The translations under genes were made by a program, and so were the position numbers. DNA of 64,000 nucleotides from Erpobdella octoculata (taxonomy: Eukaryota > Annelida > Clitellata > Hirudinida > Erpobdellidae): NCBI GenBank assembly GCA_963978895.1, contig OZ022241.1, positions 11,521,356 to 11,585,355 of the forward strand. The letters are read 5' to 3'. The notes under the pieces are model-generated. The model worked only from the letters and a program-made list of their open reading frames with translations. It had not been told where the DNA came from and searched no databases. This document shows, piece after piece, positions 1 to 10,640 of the stretch; the first letter of the stretch is position 1, and every line of letters begins with the position of its first letter.

Positions 1-161
1 GCCAGCATCGCAATGAAGATAAATGGACAGTAATGGGACTTCACAGTTATGTAACTGTTGTAACATTAATAGGCAAGAAAAAATCAGATGCTTGTCAGCT
101 TAGCGTGGTTACATATGTGCCTTATTATGCTGACTGGATGAATAATATAATGAACACATAA
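1..161 (+). CDS. Gene 1: last exon of an LDLa-type transmembrane serine protease (partial)
   Basis: The window opens inside a codon of the final exon of an S1 serine protease; the reading frame ends at TAA 159-161. It encodes the part just after the catalytic serine loop, starting QHRNEDKWTVMGLHSYV and ending YVPYYADWMNNIMNT. The same exon occurs in gene 2 on the opposite strand at 17544-17729, where it is preceded by GDSGGPFAC, so this is a paralogue and not a spurious ORF. The two differ at several residues (gene 1 has VTLIGKKKSDACQ, gene 2 has VGIKNKKQSDACQ). Catalytic residues lie outside the window. Gene 1 converges with gene 2, tail to tail, across about 17 kb of transposon-rich DNA. 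Confidence 0.85.
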   Translation, partial: QHRNEDKWTVMGLHSYVTVVTLIGKKKSDACQLSVVTYVPYYADWMNNIMNT

Positions 162-2860
162 ACGAGCAGTTAAGCCGACAATTGGTTGAAAAAATATTAA
201 AAAACTTTCGATTTTATTTACGTTTTCTAAACTCAAACATTGAATAAATAATTTTTTTTCAAACAATTTCTTAATAAACAGTGGTGGATATATAAACTTA
301 TGACAGGGGAAAAACTCACTTTTTCTATAATGTCACCTCCCACTCTTAAGGGCCTCCATAATTTAATCAATCCAGAGCCCGATGATCTCAAAAAGCTAAT
401 TAAATTTTGTTTTTTTGTTTTTTTTAAATTTTAACTCATAAACAAATTACATTTTGTACTGGGTAGTTGCACGAATACTTAAAAGAACATTATTGAAAAC
501 TATCAGTTTAAGCGTTTTCAATTAGTTCAAATCATTGGCGCTGGAATCAGGGGGCCAGTGGCCTCCCCACTTTCAAAAGTGGGAGAGCCAAAAGCCATTT
601 TGGCCCCTCCACTTTTTGTCAAATAGCAATATTATTTTATAAAGAGAGACTAGGCGATAGTCTGACAATTGTTGATATGATCAGTAAAATAAAACTTCAA
701 GAAATTTATTGTTACAAGTAGACAAATTAATAACATTGTATTTGGATTTTCCGATGTCAAATGCAACATCAGAAAGAAATGTTTTGGTATTGTGTCGATT
801 TAAAACCTATTTGCGGTCAACAATGACCCAAACTAGAATAAACCATGTCATGTTTTAAACTGTGGATAAAAACACAGACAATCTAAACTTGTTGGAAATG
901 TGCAAATTTTTTTGTATGCTAAATGACACAAGAAGTAATTTTTCTGGTAAATGGTAGCTAAAATTGCAATTTGTAGTTAACTTTTGTAAATGGTAGCTTT
1001 TTGGACTTTGGTAAAATGGTAGTTATCTAAAACCTAAACATTTTTTTATTCACAAAGAATGTCATTCATTTTTTTTTTTTTAGAAAAATTTTTTTTTTGT
1101 TTAAAACCAATGATTTCAGATAGAGATGCATTTCATCATAAATATTATAAAACTCGCATACGACATTTGCTTTAATTTAGTTATTATGATTGTCTTTCAA
1201 GTATAGTTACCTCCGTGTATTCAGGACTGCAAGCAATTTTAAAAAAAATGGCTTAAACTGTATACTATTCTATATATAAAATTACAACCGCACTTACATC
1301 ACTTTCAGAATTTTCGCAACTAGAAATAAATGTAGGACATCGATGCTGTTTTATAAAAAAAAAGCAAATAGCTCCAATTCAGTAATGCAAACCATTCCTT
1401 AAGTAAACTTTGTAACCATATTTACTGTTAAATCAGTCGTGAAAATCCTCATGATGTCAGCTGATGGAGCGTGAAACCAAAACGTTTTTTTATTTGCCCG
1501 CTTTATCAGGTAGTTTAGCAAAATATTTTGCTTAGCTACAAAATTTGCAAAAAACGTCTTGAGTCTCAAGTTCATTGAAAAATTGCCACATTTTACCTAC
1601 TGAGAGATTAAATCGGTTTCGCACGTTATTCAGAGTGTTTGATACAGAAAGCTGTTTAGTTTTTTCACTGATACTATAACTATTGCAAAGGCTTTGCAGC
1701 TATATTCCAGTGTAAAATAAATTGAATATTTATAGTTGAACATGAGAGTTTTCCTGCCATACCTCTAGGTTTGACCAGATTGGGTTCTCATCCCGTTGAT
1801 TCGTTTTTTAGCCCGTTTTACTACGAACCTTGATGAATCTGGTTGCAAATAGCAATTCATATTGGGTAAGCTAACATTTATAGCGTAACGCGTGACTTAT
1901 GTTTATGAACAGCATATCGCGACAACAACCATGAATGATCTTTCCTTTTTCCTGCTTCATGTAGACGGCTTCTTCTGAAGCATGCTAGCATACTCTAGTT
2001 TGGGCAAAACTCTTGTAGACCCCATTTTTCTATTGGCACTTTCTTCAATTTTGAATGGTCAAACTCATTCTGGTCGTAGTCATAAAACTGTCAGCGACCA
2101 TGTCACAACTCCGACACGACGTCCCTCGTTGGAAACCGACACCACATGTTTATTGAAATTTATATTTTTCTCCACCACCACTCGTTGATGTCCGTGATGC
2201 TAAGCTCACCGCCTAAGCTTCCATATATCTAGAATAAGCCACTTCCGACATTCTCTAGCGACGGTAATGGAAGTTTAATAGAAAATCTAAACACTCAACA
2301 ACTAAAACAATAAGAATGCAGCAATTTGCATAATATTGCGTGCAAGAGAGACGCTTAACCTAAAGCTAATGCGAGCAGCGATTCGAGCAAGTCTGAATTT
2401 TAATTGCAAAAAGATCTTTTATTATCTTTTGAGAAAAAGAAAAAAGATTACTTCTTATTGACAGACAAGCATACTAAATAGATTAGTAATTATTATATAT
2501 AACTCGAATAAAATTTTATAAAATAGCATGAAAATACCGAAAATGCTTACTGATAAATAGACCAATCAGACGCTATAAGTTGTATAAGGAAATTCTAAAA
2601 TCAAAGCAATTAAGAACGTGACTAAGACATACACACACGCATACAAGCATATCCATAAATATATGTTTTTGTTACAACCTATGTTTTTAAGGTTTTGAGA
2701 AAAACCGTCTTTGAGTGCAGCTTAAAAAAAAACTTCTACGGTTGGTTTTTATCGTTCAAAGCATCGCAACTGTTTTTTTCTGGTTGATTTAGTTTATTGG
2801 TAATGTTGATAATAAATAGCTAAAAATAATAACTTATAACTCTTATTAATTCCAAAGTTG
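162..2860. other. AT-rich intergenic DNA, no gene recognised
   Basis: No supported coding region, RNA gene or transposon end was found. The stretch has poly-A/T runs and a short GC-rich patch near 545-615 (CCCCACTTTCAAAAGTGGG, a small inverted repeat) that may be a relic of a DNA transposon. The short open frame near 1982-2188 resembles nothing I recognise. Confidence 0.5.
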
Positions 2861-2861
2861 T

Positions 2862-4155
2862 CATAGCCGGGGGGTGGCAGTTGGGATCAGCTCCCACTGC
2901 CTATAAAGTGCTCCCTTATGGAGTGCGTCTCTTAAGCCTCTGACAACTAAGTCCAGCTCCTGGCCTGCTTGCGTGGTTTACCTTCTAAGCCCGGCGGAAC
3001 TGCCTCAACTGACAGGAAAAGGGGCGAAGGCGTGTCTCTGGCGCTTTAAAACCAGTTGCGTCGGGCAGATGGGGTTTGTCAGCCCGGGAGGGCAACCCAT
3101 CTAGGGGAAGGAAACCCCTGACTTCAAACCGCTGCTGCCTTGCAGGTTTTCCCATTCTTGGGATGAGGCTTCGGGAGTCAACCCCAAGGAAAACTTTGGA
3201 GTCAGAGTCCCTAAGGCGGTCGACCATCATCTATGACGTCCTTCCGACAACTCCTGCAGCAATGTTGGCTCCAAGCGTGGTGCCTGCACCCCCTTAAGCC
3301 CAGTCGACGAAACCGAGAAGGAGGCCCTGTTGTCTGGGCAGCGCAGGGCCTTCACACACCTCCCCTAGGCCTGCGCCCTGGAGATGTCACTCCAGTTTCG
3401 CTTCATGGCGAGAGCACAAACAAGAAGACAGCAGTTTACGGGTTATAAGTCCCTGCTCAATTGGTGTAGAGCTGGACGCCACGGGTTGTCTTCAATGGTG
3501 GAAAGAACGCTCGCAGTCTTATTGATCAACCACCACCCGTCTTAAGCTGGACAGCTCCCGGCCAATAAGGTGTTGACCCGCCACGGCCTGCCTGCTTTAG
3601 TGGTGCCTGGAACTCAGCAAGCAGGCCGTCAACTACATGCACCAGGCAAATATCAAAGAAAAAAGATAAGTCTCCAGCTCTCCGTACTAAATTGACTGAC
3701 GACCTTCGTGAGATTGAAGACCTTCGCAAGACTGCAGTCATTGATCATGAGCTGCACAGACTAAAGATTGACGTTGCAGCACTACAGGAAACGTGTCTCC
3801 TAGAGTCTGGATCCTTGAGAGCGGAACACTACACATTTTTTGGCAGGGGAAAAGAAACGAGGAAACCAGGGAACACGGAGTCGGCTTCGCCATCAAGAAC
3901 ACCCTGCTTTGCATGACTGAACCTTTTTCCCGCGGCACAGAGAGAATCCTCACTCTACGTTTTTTCACAGCATCTGATACTGCAAATTCTTTGTGCATCT
4001 ATGCACCTACCATGCAGGCCAGCGCCGAGACTAAAGATCAGTTTTACAAACAACTAAACAACGTTGTTGCCGCTGTCCCTGCTTCTGAACACCTTTACCT
4101 TCTGAGAGATTTTAACGCCCGGATTGGTTCTGACCATGACTCTTGGCCAGGTATG
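2862..4155 (+). pseudogene. RTE-like LINE, 5' part: GC-rich leader and apurinic endonuclease fragment
   Basis: From about 2862 the base composition jumps to clearly GC-rich. The leader (2862-3690) is followed by an endonuclease domain split over two frames: DLREIEDLRKTAVIDHELHR and VAALQET (3692-3800), then GVGFAIKN, LCIYAPTMQASAETKDQFY and LLRDFNARIGSDHDSWPG (about 3860-4153). The order QET, then DFN, then the SDH region matches the endonuclease of RTE-type retrotransposons, often mis-annotated as craniofacial development protein 2. The usual GDFN is RDFN here. A frameshift near 3830-3860 and abrupt loss of similarity after SWPG at about 4153 show it is dead. No reverse transcriptase follows; a 3' end of the same kind of element lies at 8065-9060. 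Confidence 0.75.
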
Positions 4156-4204
4156 CTGTGTCACTGTTGAATTTGAATGTTTGATTTTTTGTGTTTATGT
4201 TTTT

Positions 4205-4570
4205 AGAGTCTTTTAAAGAAAAAAAAGATCCTGCAAAAGAAAGCATGTCTGATTTGTTTGAAATTAGGGCACATAGCTAAAACATGCAAAACATACTTGA
4301 AGTGTATGGTTTGTCAGGGAAATCATCTGACCTTAAAGTGCCCACAACTGAAAATAAATCGAAAGGCAGAAATGATGAAATTTAGCAGTCAATCAGATGA
4401 TCAAGTACCATTAGTGCATTCTCAGTTGAATTGCACCAATGAAGTTTTGTTGCAGACAAACGAAAATAAGAGTGTTATTTGACCCAGGATCTCAAAAGTC
4501 CTACACTCTGGAAAAGACTACTTGTCAACTGGGATTCAAGTCACACTGATAAGTTGAACTTGGTTATTTT
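4205..4570 (+). pseudogene. BEL/Pao retrotransposon fragment: gag zinc knuckles and protease start
   Basis: The frame reads CLKLGHIAKTCKTYLKC then CQGNHLTLKCP, a pair of CCHC-like knuckles typical of the gag-protease junction of BEL/Pao elements. Around 4460-4530, in a shifted frame, VLFDPGSQKSYTLEK resembles the aspartic protease motif (D-S/P-G-S). A frameshift near 4470 and later stops leave no functional protein. It abuts the RTE fragment on the left and the CR1-like element on the right. Confidence 0.6.
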
Positions 4571-4851
4571 TTATTTGGTGGTTCTAAAGATTTTCAACAG
4601 CACAAAAGGTACAACATTGAAATCTAAGGAACTCATAATAAATATAGTTCTAAATTGACTGTGTTTGGTCACGAGAAAATAACAAAAAACAAAAACAGTC
4701 GCTACGTCGAATAATTCTTTATAGTTTCATAGTTTGTTCTATTTGTCCATAAAATTTTGTTTCTTAATAAAATAATAGATTATAAAAAGTATTTTTGAAA
4801 AATTTTGTTCGCACGGCTCGTAAACAAACGTAAAAGTTGGTTTCGGTAAAA

Positions 4852-5751
4852 ATGCCTGGGGCAAATGGTAGAAAAGAGGTTAGACAGGAACGGACGGCAC
4901 TTGCTGAATTGCTGGGGCTCCATTTATGTGACAGTTGTTTAAAGACGAACGAGGAGTGCATGAAGAGTTTGATAGAAGCAAAAAAAGTAGATGAGCCGAA
5001 AGAATACCAGTTAGTAGGTATAGCAGATGATCTTCGAGCAGTTAAAGAAATTCTGACCAATAACAACAAATTAGCTGAGGCTTTAAAGGACCAGAAAGGA
5101 TACCTCCAGGGGTTAGGAAAAAAATTGGATAATCTCAGCAAGGACTCAATGGAAGGACTCAAGGAAAATCAACGGGCAACCAAGGAGTGGTCTAGTTTGT
5201 TTAAAGAAAATCAGTTGATGAAAAAAGAGTGGTCAAGCCTGATTAAAGAAAATGTGGAGGTTCTTAAAACAGATGTTGAGGTGAGTAAAATTGATGTAAA
5301 CAATGAAAGATTGAAAAGACAAAATAATATTGTGGTTTACAATATGCCTGAGGATGATGATGGTTCAAAAGTCAAGGAGAGGGAAACAGTTCTAAAATTA
5401 TTAAGAGAAGTTACAGACAAAGAGATGGATAATGATATTTTGGATGTTTTCAGATTGGGAAGGAAAATGGAATCTGCCAGAAAAAACAGACCATTACTAG
5501 TCAAGTTTGTGAACCAAAGCACACAGAATATTGTGCTAGAAAATAGTTTTAGACTGAGGAAAAGTGAAGATTTCAAAATGATAATTTTAAATCAGGATCT
5601 TGCAAAAGAGGACAAAGTAGAGTGTAAAAAGTTATTGGAGAATAAAAAGAATGAAGTTGGCCTTAGAGATGATGTAAAAAATTGGGTATTCAGAATAAAA
5701 GGAAGACCTGGAAGTTTTAGTGTTTTAACTTTCAGGAAGAAAAATTTATAA
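4852..5751 (+). CDS. CR1-type LINE ORF1 protein (RNA-binding chaperone type)
   Basis: Open frame of 299 residues beginning at ATG 4852 (MPGANGRKEVRQ). The middle (about residues 60-155) is rich in K/E/L heptads and contains a repeated KEWSSLxKEN unit, so a coiled coil is likely. Residues around 160-175 read RQNNIVVYNMPED, the start of an RRM-like fold seen in ORF1 proteins of L1 and CR1 elements, and the C-terminus carries the basic segment FRIKGRPGSFSVLTFRKKN. In LINE families such proteins bind the element RNA in a trimeric particle. ORF2 starts 2 bp after the stop, as expected for a bicistronic element. The ORF is intact although its partner is truncated. Confidence 0.75.
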   Translation: MPGANGRKEVRQERTALAELLGLHLCDSCLKTNEECMKSLIEAKKVDEPKEYQLVGIADDLRAVKEILTNNNKLAEALKDQKGYLQGLGKKLDNLSKDSMEGLKENQRATKEWSSLFKENQLMKKEWSSLIKENVEVLKTDVEVSKIDVNNERLKRQNNIVVYNMPEDDDGSKVKERETVLKLLREVTDKEMDNDILDVFRLGRKMESARKNRPLLVKFVNQSTQNIVLENSFRLRKSEDFKMIILNQDLAKEDKVECKKLLENKKNEVGLRDDVKNWVFRIKGRPGSFSVLTFRKKNL

Positions 5752-5753
5752 AA

Positions 5754-7273
5754 ATGAGCAGTTCAAGCCATAAAGTTAGAAGAAGCTGCATTTATGTTTG
5801 TTACACCAATGCAGATTGTCTTTGTAATAAGTTTATGGAGCTACAGGTATTCTTGGAGTCTGTTAGTCCTAGTCCAGATATAATAATTATAACAGAAATT
5901 AATCCAAAAAATTTTAAAGTCTCTCAACAGTTGTCTGAATTTGGTTTGGATGGTTATCAGGTGCTAACTTCAGGTTTTTTAAAGTGGGCCACAGAGGTAT
6001 AATGATGTTCTTCAGAGATAATCTTGCAGTTGTGGAGGTGTGCATGACTTCACCTTTTGAAGCGAAGTTGTGTGCAAAATTGATTATTGAAAGTAAAGCT
6101 TTTAACATTCTGTCGGTTTATAGAGGCCCAAACGGCTCTGATGATAATGATAATAAGTTTGTTTGTTTATTGAAAGAGTTTGCTGCACAAAAAGGTGATC
6201 ATCTAGTTTTGGGAGATTTCAATTTTCCTAATATCAATTGGGAGTTAAGAATGTGGTTGGGATCAAAAGAAAAAATTGAAAACAGATTTCTAAGGTTTAT
6301 TGATGATAGATATTGGATTCAACATATATCAAAACCTACAAGAACAAGAGAAGGACAAACACCTCATATCTTGGATTTGATTTTAACTTCTAAAGAGAAC
6401 ATAGCAAATATCGAATATTTTTCACCTCTGGGTGGCAGTGATCATTCAGTTATCGGGGTCAGTGTTGATTTAGAAATGTTAATTTGTGGAGCAAGGCGCA
6501 GGTTATGTTACGAACTTGGTGATTTTCAAGGATTGAACGAATCTCTGGCCGGTGTTATGTCTGCAAGGGTGAAGGGTAACTTTTCTTTGGAATCAGAGAG
6601 GACGTTTTTTCGTAACACATTGAATGACCTTACTGCGATGTTTGTTCCTACGAAAGGTGCTGGGAATAAACGAAGTTTTCGTATGTCATCTGAATTGTTG
6701 AAGCTTATTCGACTGAAACATCACCTATGGAAGCGGATATATAAATATGGAGAAACTGAAAAACTTTTGTTGTTTAAGAAAATTAGAGATAAAGTAAAGA
6801 ATGACACAAAACAGTTGAACATTGAGTCTCAAGACAGAATTGCAGAAAGTTACAGTGATAACCCAAAATACTTCTGGAACTATGTGAGGAAAAAAACTAG
6901 AACTCGAGATAAAGTTGGAGTTTTGGACACCGACAGTGGAAATTTGCACGAAAACATTGATAAAGCAAATGCTTTTGCAAAATATTTTTCTTCAGTATAT
7001 GTTACAGATGGGGATTTTTGTGGAGAAGGGTTTTGTTGTCCAGGTGTACCTGTAAGTGGCATGCAGGAACTGAAAATAGATGCCTGTGTTGTGAACAAAA
7101 AGCCGAAAGAATTAAACAAAAGCAAATCTGCCGGTCCGGATGGGATTCATCCGAGAGTTTTGTGGGAAACCAGAGAATCAATTTTCGAATATCAAAGCTA
7201 CATCTTCGAAAAGTCCATAGAGTTTGGAGAAGTGGTCAACGATTGGAGAACAGGCGACGTGGTCCCCATATAT
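5754..7273 (+). pseudogene. CR1-type LINE ORF2: endonuclease and start of reverse transcriptase, truncated
   Basis: ORF2 begins at ATG 5754. The endonuclease shows IIIITEINPK (catalytic Glu), LGDFNFPNINWE (Asp/Asn) and GGSDHSVIG (SDH), all intact. A frameshift lies in a T-run near 5970, between frames 5754-6002 and 5984-7312. The reverse transcriptase starts with NKSKSAGPDGIHPRVL (about 7117-7160) and stops at NDWRTGDVVPIYK, 7273, where sequence switches to an antisense BEL/Pao piece. Palm motifs A-C are therefore absent. It nicks nothing today but is recognisably the pol of the element whose ORF1 precedes it. Confidence 0.8.
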
Positions 7274-7274
7274 A

Positions 7275-7690
7275 AAATGTTTCTCTTTATTTTAATGTGT
7301 TTAATGCACTGAAGCTCTTTGTAACATTTTTCAAACTTGATAACTGCTTCATCTGGTAGTGCTTCATCCCATCCTTGCTTTGCCGACCAAGTACCTTGTA
7401 AAATTAATTTAAGTGGCAGCAACACAGGGCTAACAAAATCGATTGGATCGAACATTTTACTCACAAATGACAAAATTTCACGTTTTGTTACAATTTCACT
7501 GGCATCTCGTTCAGGCACAACACATGATAAAGTATTTTCTAACTTATCTCAGATGAGACCAAGCACTTTAGTAAGCAAAATCCCATTATGTTCCTGATGA
7601 TTCTTGGTTAAACTCCTGTGTTCAAATCCGATCTCTTTCTGATGAGTGAATTCCCAGTTTCGTAAATCCATCTTTGCTTAAGACATAACA
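7275..7690 (-). pseudogene. BEL/Pao retrotransposon pol fragment (RT-RNase H linker, Pao family)
   Basis: On the minus strand the frame contains VLGLIWDKLENTL, then EIVTKREILSFVSKMFDP and VSPVLLPLKLILQGTWS and GWDEALPDE. These are hallmark blocks of the Pao/peptidase A17 region between reverse transcriptase and RNase H of BEL/Pao elements. A frame break lies near 7560. Both ends are abrupt: it joins the CR1-like ORF2 at 7273 and an L2-like LINE tail at about 7695. Confidence 0.7.
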
Positions 7691-7694
7691 TTAA

Positions 7695-8065
7695 CAGAAT
7701 GCCTTTGAGTTTCAAACTTTGCTCTATGGTTTATAAATGCCTCCATGGCATGGCTCCTGTCATTTTTCAAGAGTTATTATTTCCGGTCTCTCAACTCTTT
7801 GGCTGGTCTCATCTTCGATCAGCTGCGGCTGGCAATCTACTTGTCCCTCAGACGGAGACTGTGACGATTGGCAGGCGTGGATTTTCTGTGGCTGGTCTTG
7901 TAGCCTGGAATAGCTTTCCCACCGCTCTGAAAAATCCAACGATGTTTTTTAGTGTCTTTCCTAGATGGCTTAAAACAGATTTGTTTTCTTCCGTTTAATT
8001 GTGCAGTGCGCTTTTGCAACTTTTATTTTGTAAAAAGCGCTATATAAAAACCTGTATAATAATAA
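7695..8065 (+). pseudogene. LINE 3' end (CR1/L2 group ORF2 C-terminus plus tail)
   Basis: The frame 7699-7998 reads FKLCSMVYKCLHGMAP, then LRSAAAGNLLVPQTET and GLVAWNSFPTALKNP, the conserved C-terminal block after the reverse transcriptase of CR1/L2-group LINEs. It is followed by GCGCTATATAAAA and an ATAATA tail at 8037-8065, the expected 3' end. Only the 3' end is present, as in 5'-truncated insertions. Confidence 0.75.
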
Positions 8066-9060
8066 TGGCACGCCTAAGAGCCAAGACAAAGATTCGCACT
8101 GTCATCAGGGACATGCTGTTTGCTGATGATGCGCCCTGGTGTCACAGACGGAGGAACACCTTCAGTGGCTGGAGGGTCGCTTCGCTCAGGCCTGAAGGAA
8201 ATTCGGTTTGACCATCAGCATCAAGATAACCAATATCTTAGATCAAGACATCTCTGCTCCACCCTCAATCACAATCTACAATGAGGTGCTGGAGGCCATT
8301 GACAAGTTCATATACCTGGGCTTCCCAATTACTGGCAGCCTATCCTTCAACATCGAGATTGACATGAGGCTCGCCAAAGCGGCCGGCGTTATGGTCAGAC
8401 TGAAGAAACGTGTATGGTCTAACAACCAACTGACACTGAGAACCAAGTTCAAAGTTTACCAGGCATGTGTTCTCAGCACCCTGTTGTATGGCAGCAAAGC
8501 CTGGACCACTTATGCCAGGCAGGAGGATTGCCTTGAAAGCTTTCATCTTTGCTGTCTCCGACGCATTCTTGGCATAACATGGCAAGACAAAATCACCAAC
8601 ACTGCGTACTCGAACAAGCCAATTTACTGAGGATACATCTTTTTCTATGCCAAATACGTCTACGCTGGCTGGGTCACGTGCATCGAATACAAAAAGGTCG
8701 CATACCCATGGACATCCTATATAGCGAGCTGGCCACAAGGCACCGTCCAGTTGGTCGCCCGCAACTACGCTTCAAGGATGTTTGCAAACGTGACCTCAAA
8801 CTGACGGGCATCGACCTTGGCAGATGGGATCAGCTCGCCGATGATTGGAGCGGCTGGCGTCGGACTGTCCAAAAAAGCATAAAGAAGGGCAAGGAACAAC
8901 GTAATCAACAGTTGGAAACCAGAAGGCAAAGAAAAAAGATAAGACAGCAGAAACAGGCCCTCGACTCTCCATCCGGCTTCACCTGCGGCTGCTGAAGCAG
9001 AGACTGTCGATCCAGGATCGGTCTGCTGAGCCATTCCAGACGTTGCCCCCAGAGAAGTGA
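8065..9060 (+). pseudogene. RTE-like LINE, 3' part of reverse transcriptase with C-terminal Cys/His motif
   Basis: Three frames in succession carry the post-palm region: RDMLFADDA (motif C, about 8107-8133), FIYLGFPITGSLSFNIEID, LYGSKAWTTYARQ, CLRRILGITWQDKI, LRWLGHVHRIQKGRIPMDIL and a final FTCGC...CRSRIGLLSHSRRC cysteine/histidine motif. Two frameshifts (about 8205 and 8590) break it. The composition is GC-rich like 2862-4155, and the two probably derive from the same element type, with the central reverse transcriptase missing and about 3.9 kb of unrelated retroelement pieces between. Confidence 0.8.
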
Positions 9061-9536
9061 ATGATGATCGTTCCAGAGCCCTACCATCATCTCTCGAGAT
9101 GGACGGATGCCTAATACTATAACAATCTACAAGCAAATGCTCTACCTCTCTGCAGCAGCGCCTCTTTTTTGTACTCGTAAAAATACAAATGTTTTTCTTA
9201 CTTTCACTTGTAAAAATGTACAGGATTTTTTTTTACTTTTACTTGTAACAAAGTAAAATTTTTGAACATATTTTCACATTTTTGCACGTCTACCGTGAAG
9301 CGTTACAAAGTAATTAATACAAATGTATGATAAATACAGTCTATGTTTAACCAAAAATTTATAAGTATAAGTCCAACGCACTTCTTTAGATGCGTCGTTT
9401 TGTTTTTCATTATTTGTGTACCTCGCAATTATATGCTGTGCTTGTTGCATTATTTTCTACCAAATTTCAAGTAGCATTCGATGTTTCGTTTCTTAATTTT
9501 TAACCGTAGCCTTTTATGGAATCTTCAGAAAAAACC
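9061..9536. other. AT-rich spacer
   Basis: Only low-complexity T/A-rich sequence with a weak repeat of TTACTTTTACTTGTAA-like text near 9190-9260. No gene seen. Confidence 0.5.
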
Positions 9537-9710
9537 GGTATGCGGACTTTTCATCAAAGGACGATTTATCAAGGGACTGTTCATCAAGGACTATTCATCA
9601 AGGGACTATTCATCAAGAGACTATTCATCAAAGGACTATTCATCAAGAGGACGGTTCATCATAAGGACTGTTCATCTAAAGTCTATTCATCAAGAGGACT
9701 ATTCATCAAA
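9537..9710 (+). repeat. Left inverted-repeat array of foldback element copy 1
   Basis: About eleven imperfect copies of GGACTATTCATCAAG with small length changes (GGGACTGTTCATCA, AAGAGGACGGTTCATCAT). The array reads as LFIKG-like peptides in some frames, which is an artefact. Confidence 0.85.
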
Positions 9711-10640
9711 TTTTGAAGCCACTCCTCAACAACCTTTATCAATATATACCCAAGATATTTTCAGCGTAAAATAATTTGATGTATTTTTAAAAGACAGTTC
9801 TTCCTCTTTGATAAAATAAATTTTAAACATATCAGTAATTTTAAAAAAATAGTGATGGCAACCAGGGTTGTTAAGAGCGGTACTATTGGCTGACAAGATC
9901 GTTGATGACAGCGCCGCTACATTTTTTTTAGCTGTTATCGGCGCTATTCGCTACCGCAACTTTTATTGAAAAACAAAATTGGTTTTTATATCAATTAAAT
10001 GATTTCCAATGTATTTAGTTTTTATTTGAAGTATGCATGAAATCTGAGTCTGGTTGATTTATCAACGAGCGTAAGCGTCTCTTTGAAATGACCTTTCCTG
10101 ACCTCGCTAAAGCGAGCGTGTGCGTCTATTTGAAGTTTGGCAAAAGTGGTAGACCGGGTGTTAGTGATTTTTTAGGTGTATGGTATCTGGCTGTTTGAGT
10201 GTATATAAACCTACAGTTTGTACGAACAGTTGAAGGCAATTTTTTTTTAAACTTTTATTCAATTGTTTTTTGCTCGTTTGATCTTAAGATCTTGACGTTA
10301 TTTCTTGACCAGTTGTTTTATTTACTGTATGTGACAAATAAAATTGTTGTATATTACAACCAAGTCTTCTACAAACTTGTTGATTGCTCGAGGCATAAGT
10401 GTCTTTGAAGCGTGACCCCTTGGGGTTAAACGAACGATGCCAGATTTGACATAACGGGCATGCGGATGCTTTGATGTGTTTGTTGCCTTTGGTGAATGTG
10501 TACATATACGGTTTACAAAAACAGCCAAATTTAGTTTTGCTGGTGCTGTGACCGGGAGCGGGAGACAAGCGGGAAAAGAGAGCGACCGGGAGCGTGAGAG
10601 AAAGCGAGAAAAACGATCGAAACACCTTTAAAAACCCCGG

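Noticed and set aside
4154..4215. Apparent intron (CCAG/GTATGC ... TTTTTAG/AG) joining the RTE endonuclease to the BEL gag
   Set aside because: Both sides are frameshifted retroelement relics of unrelated families; the splice-like borders are most likely chance at the junction.
9481..9774. Open frames of repeated LFIKG / DYSSR peptides (also 12141-12393)
   Set aside because: They are the 15-bp tandem repeats of the foldback inverted arms, open only because the unit length is a multiple of three and stop-free.
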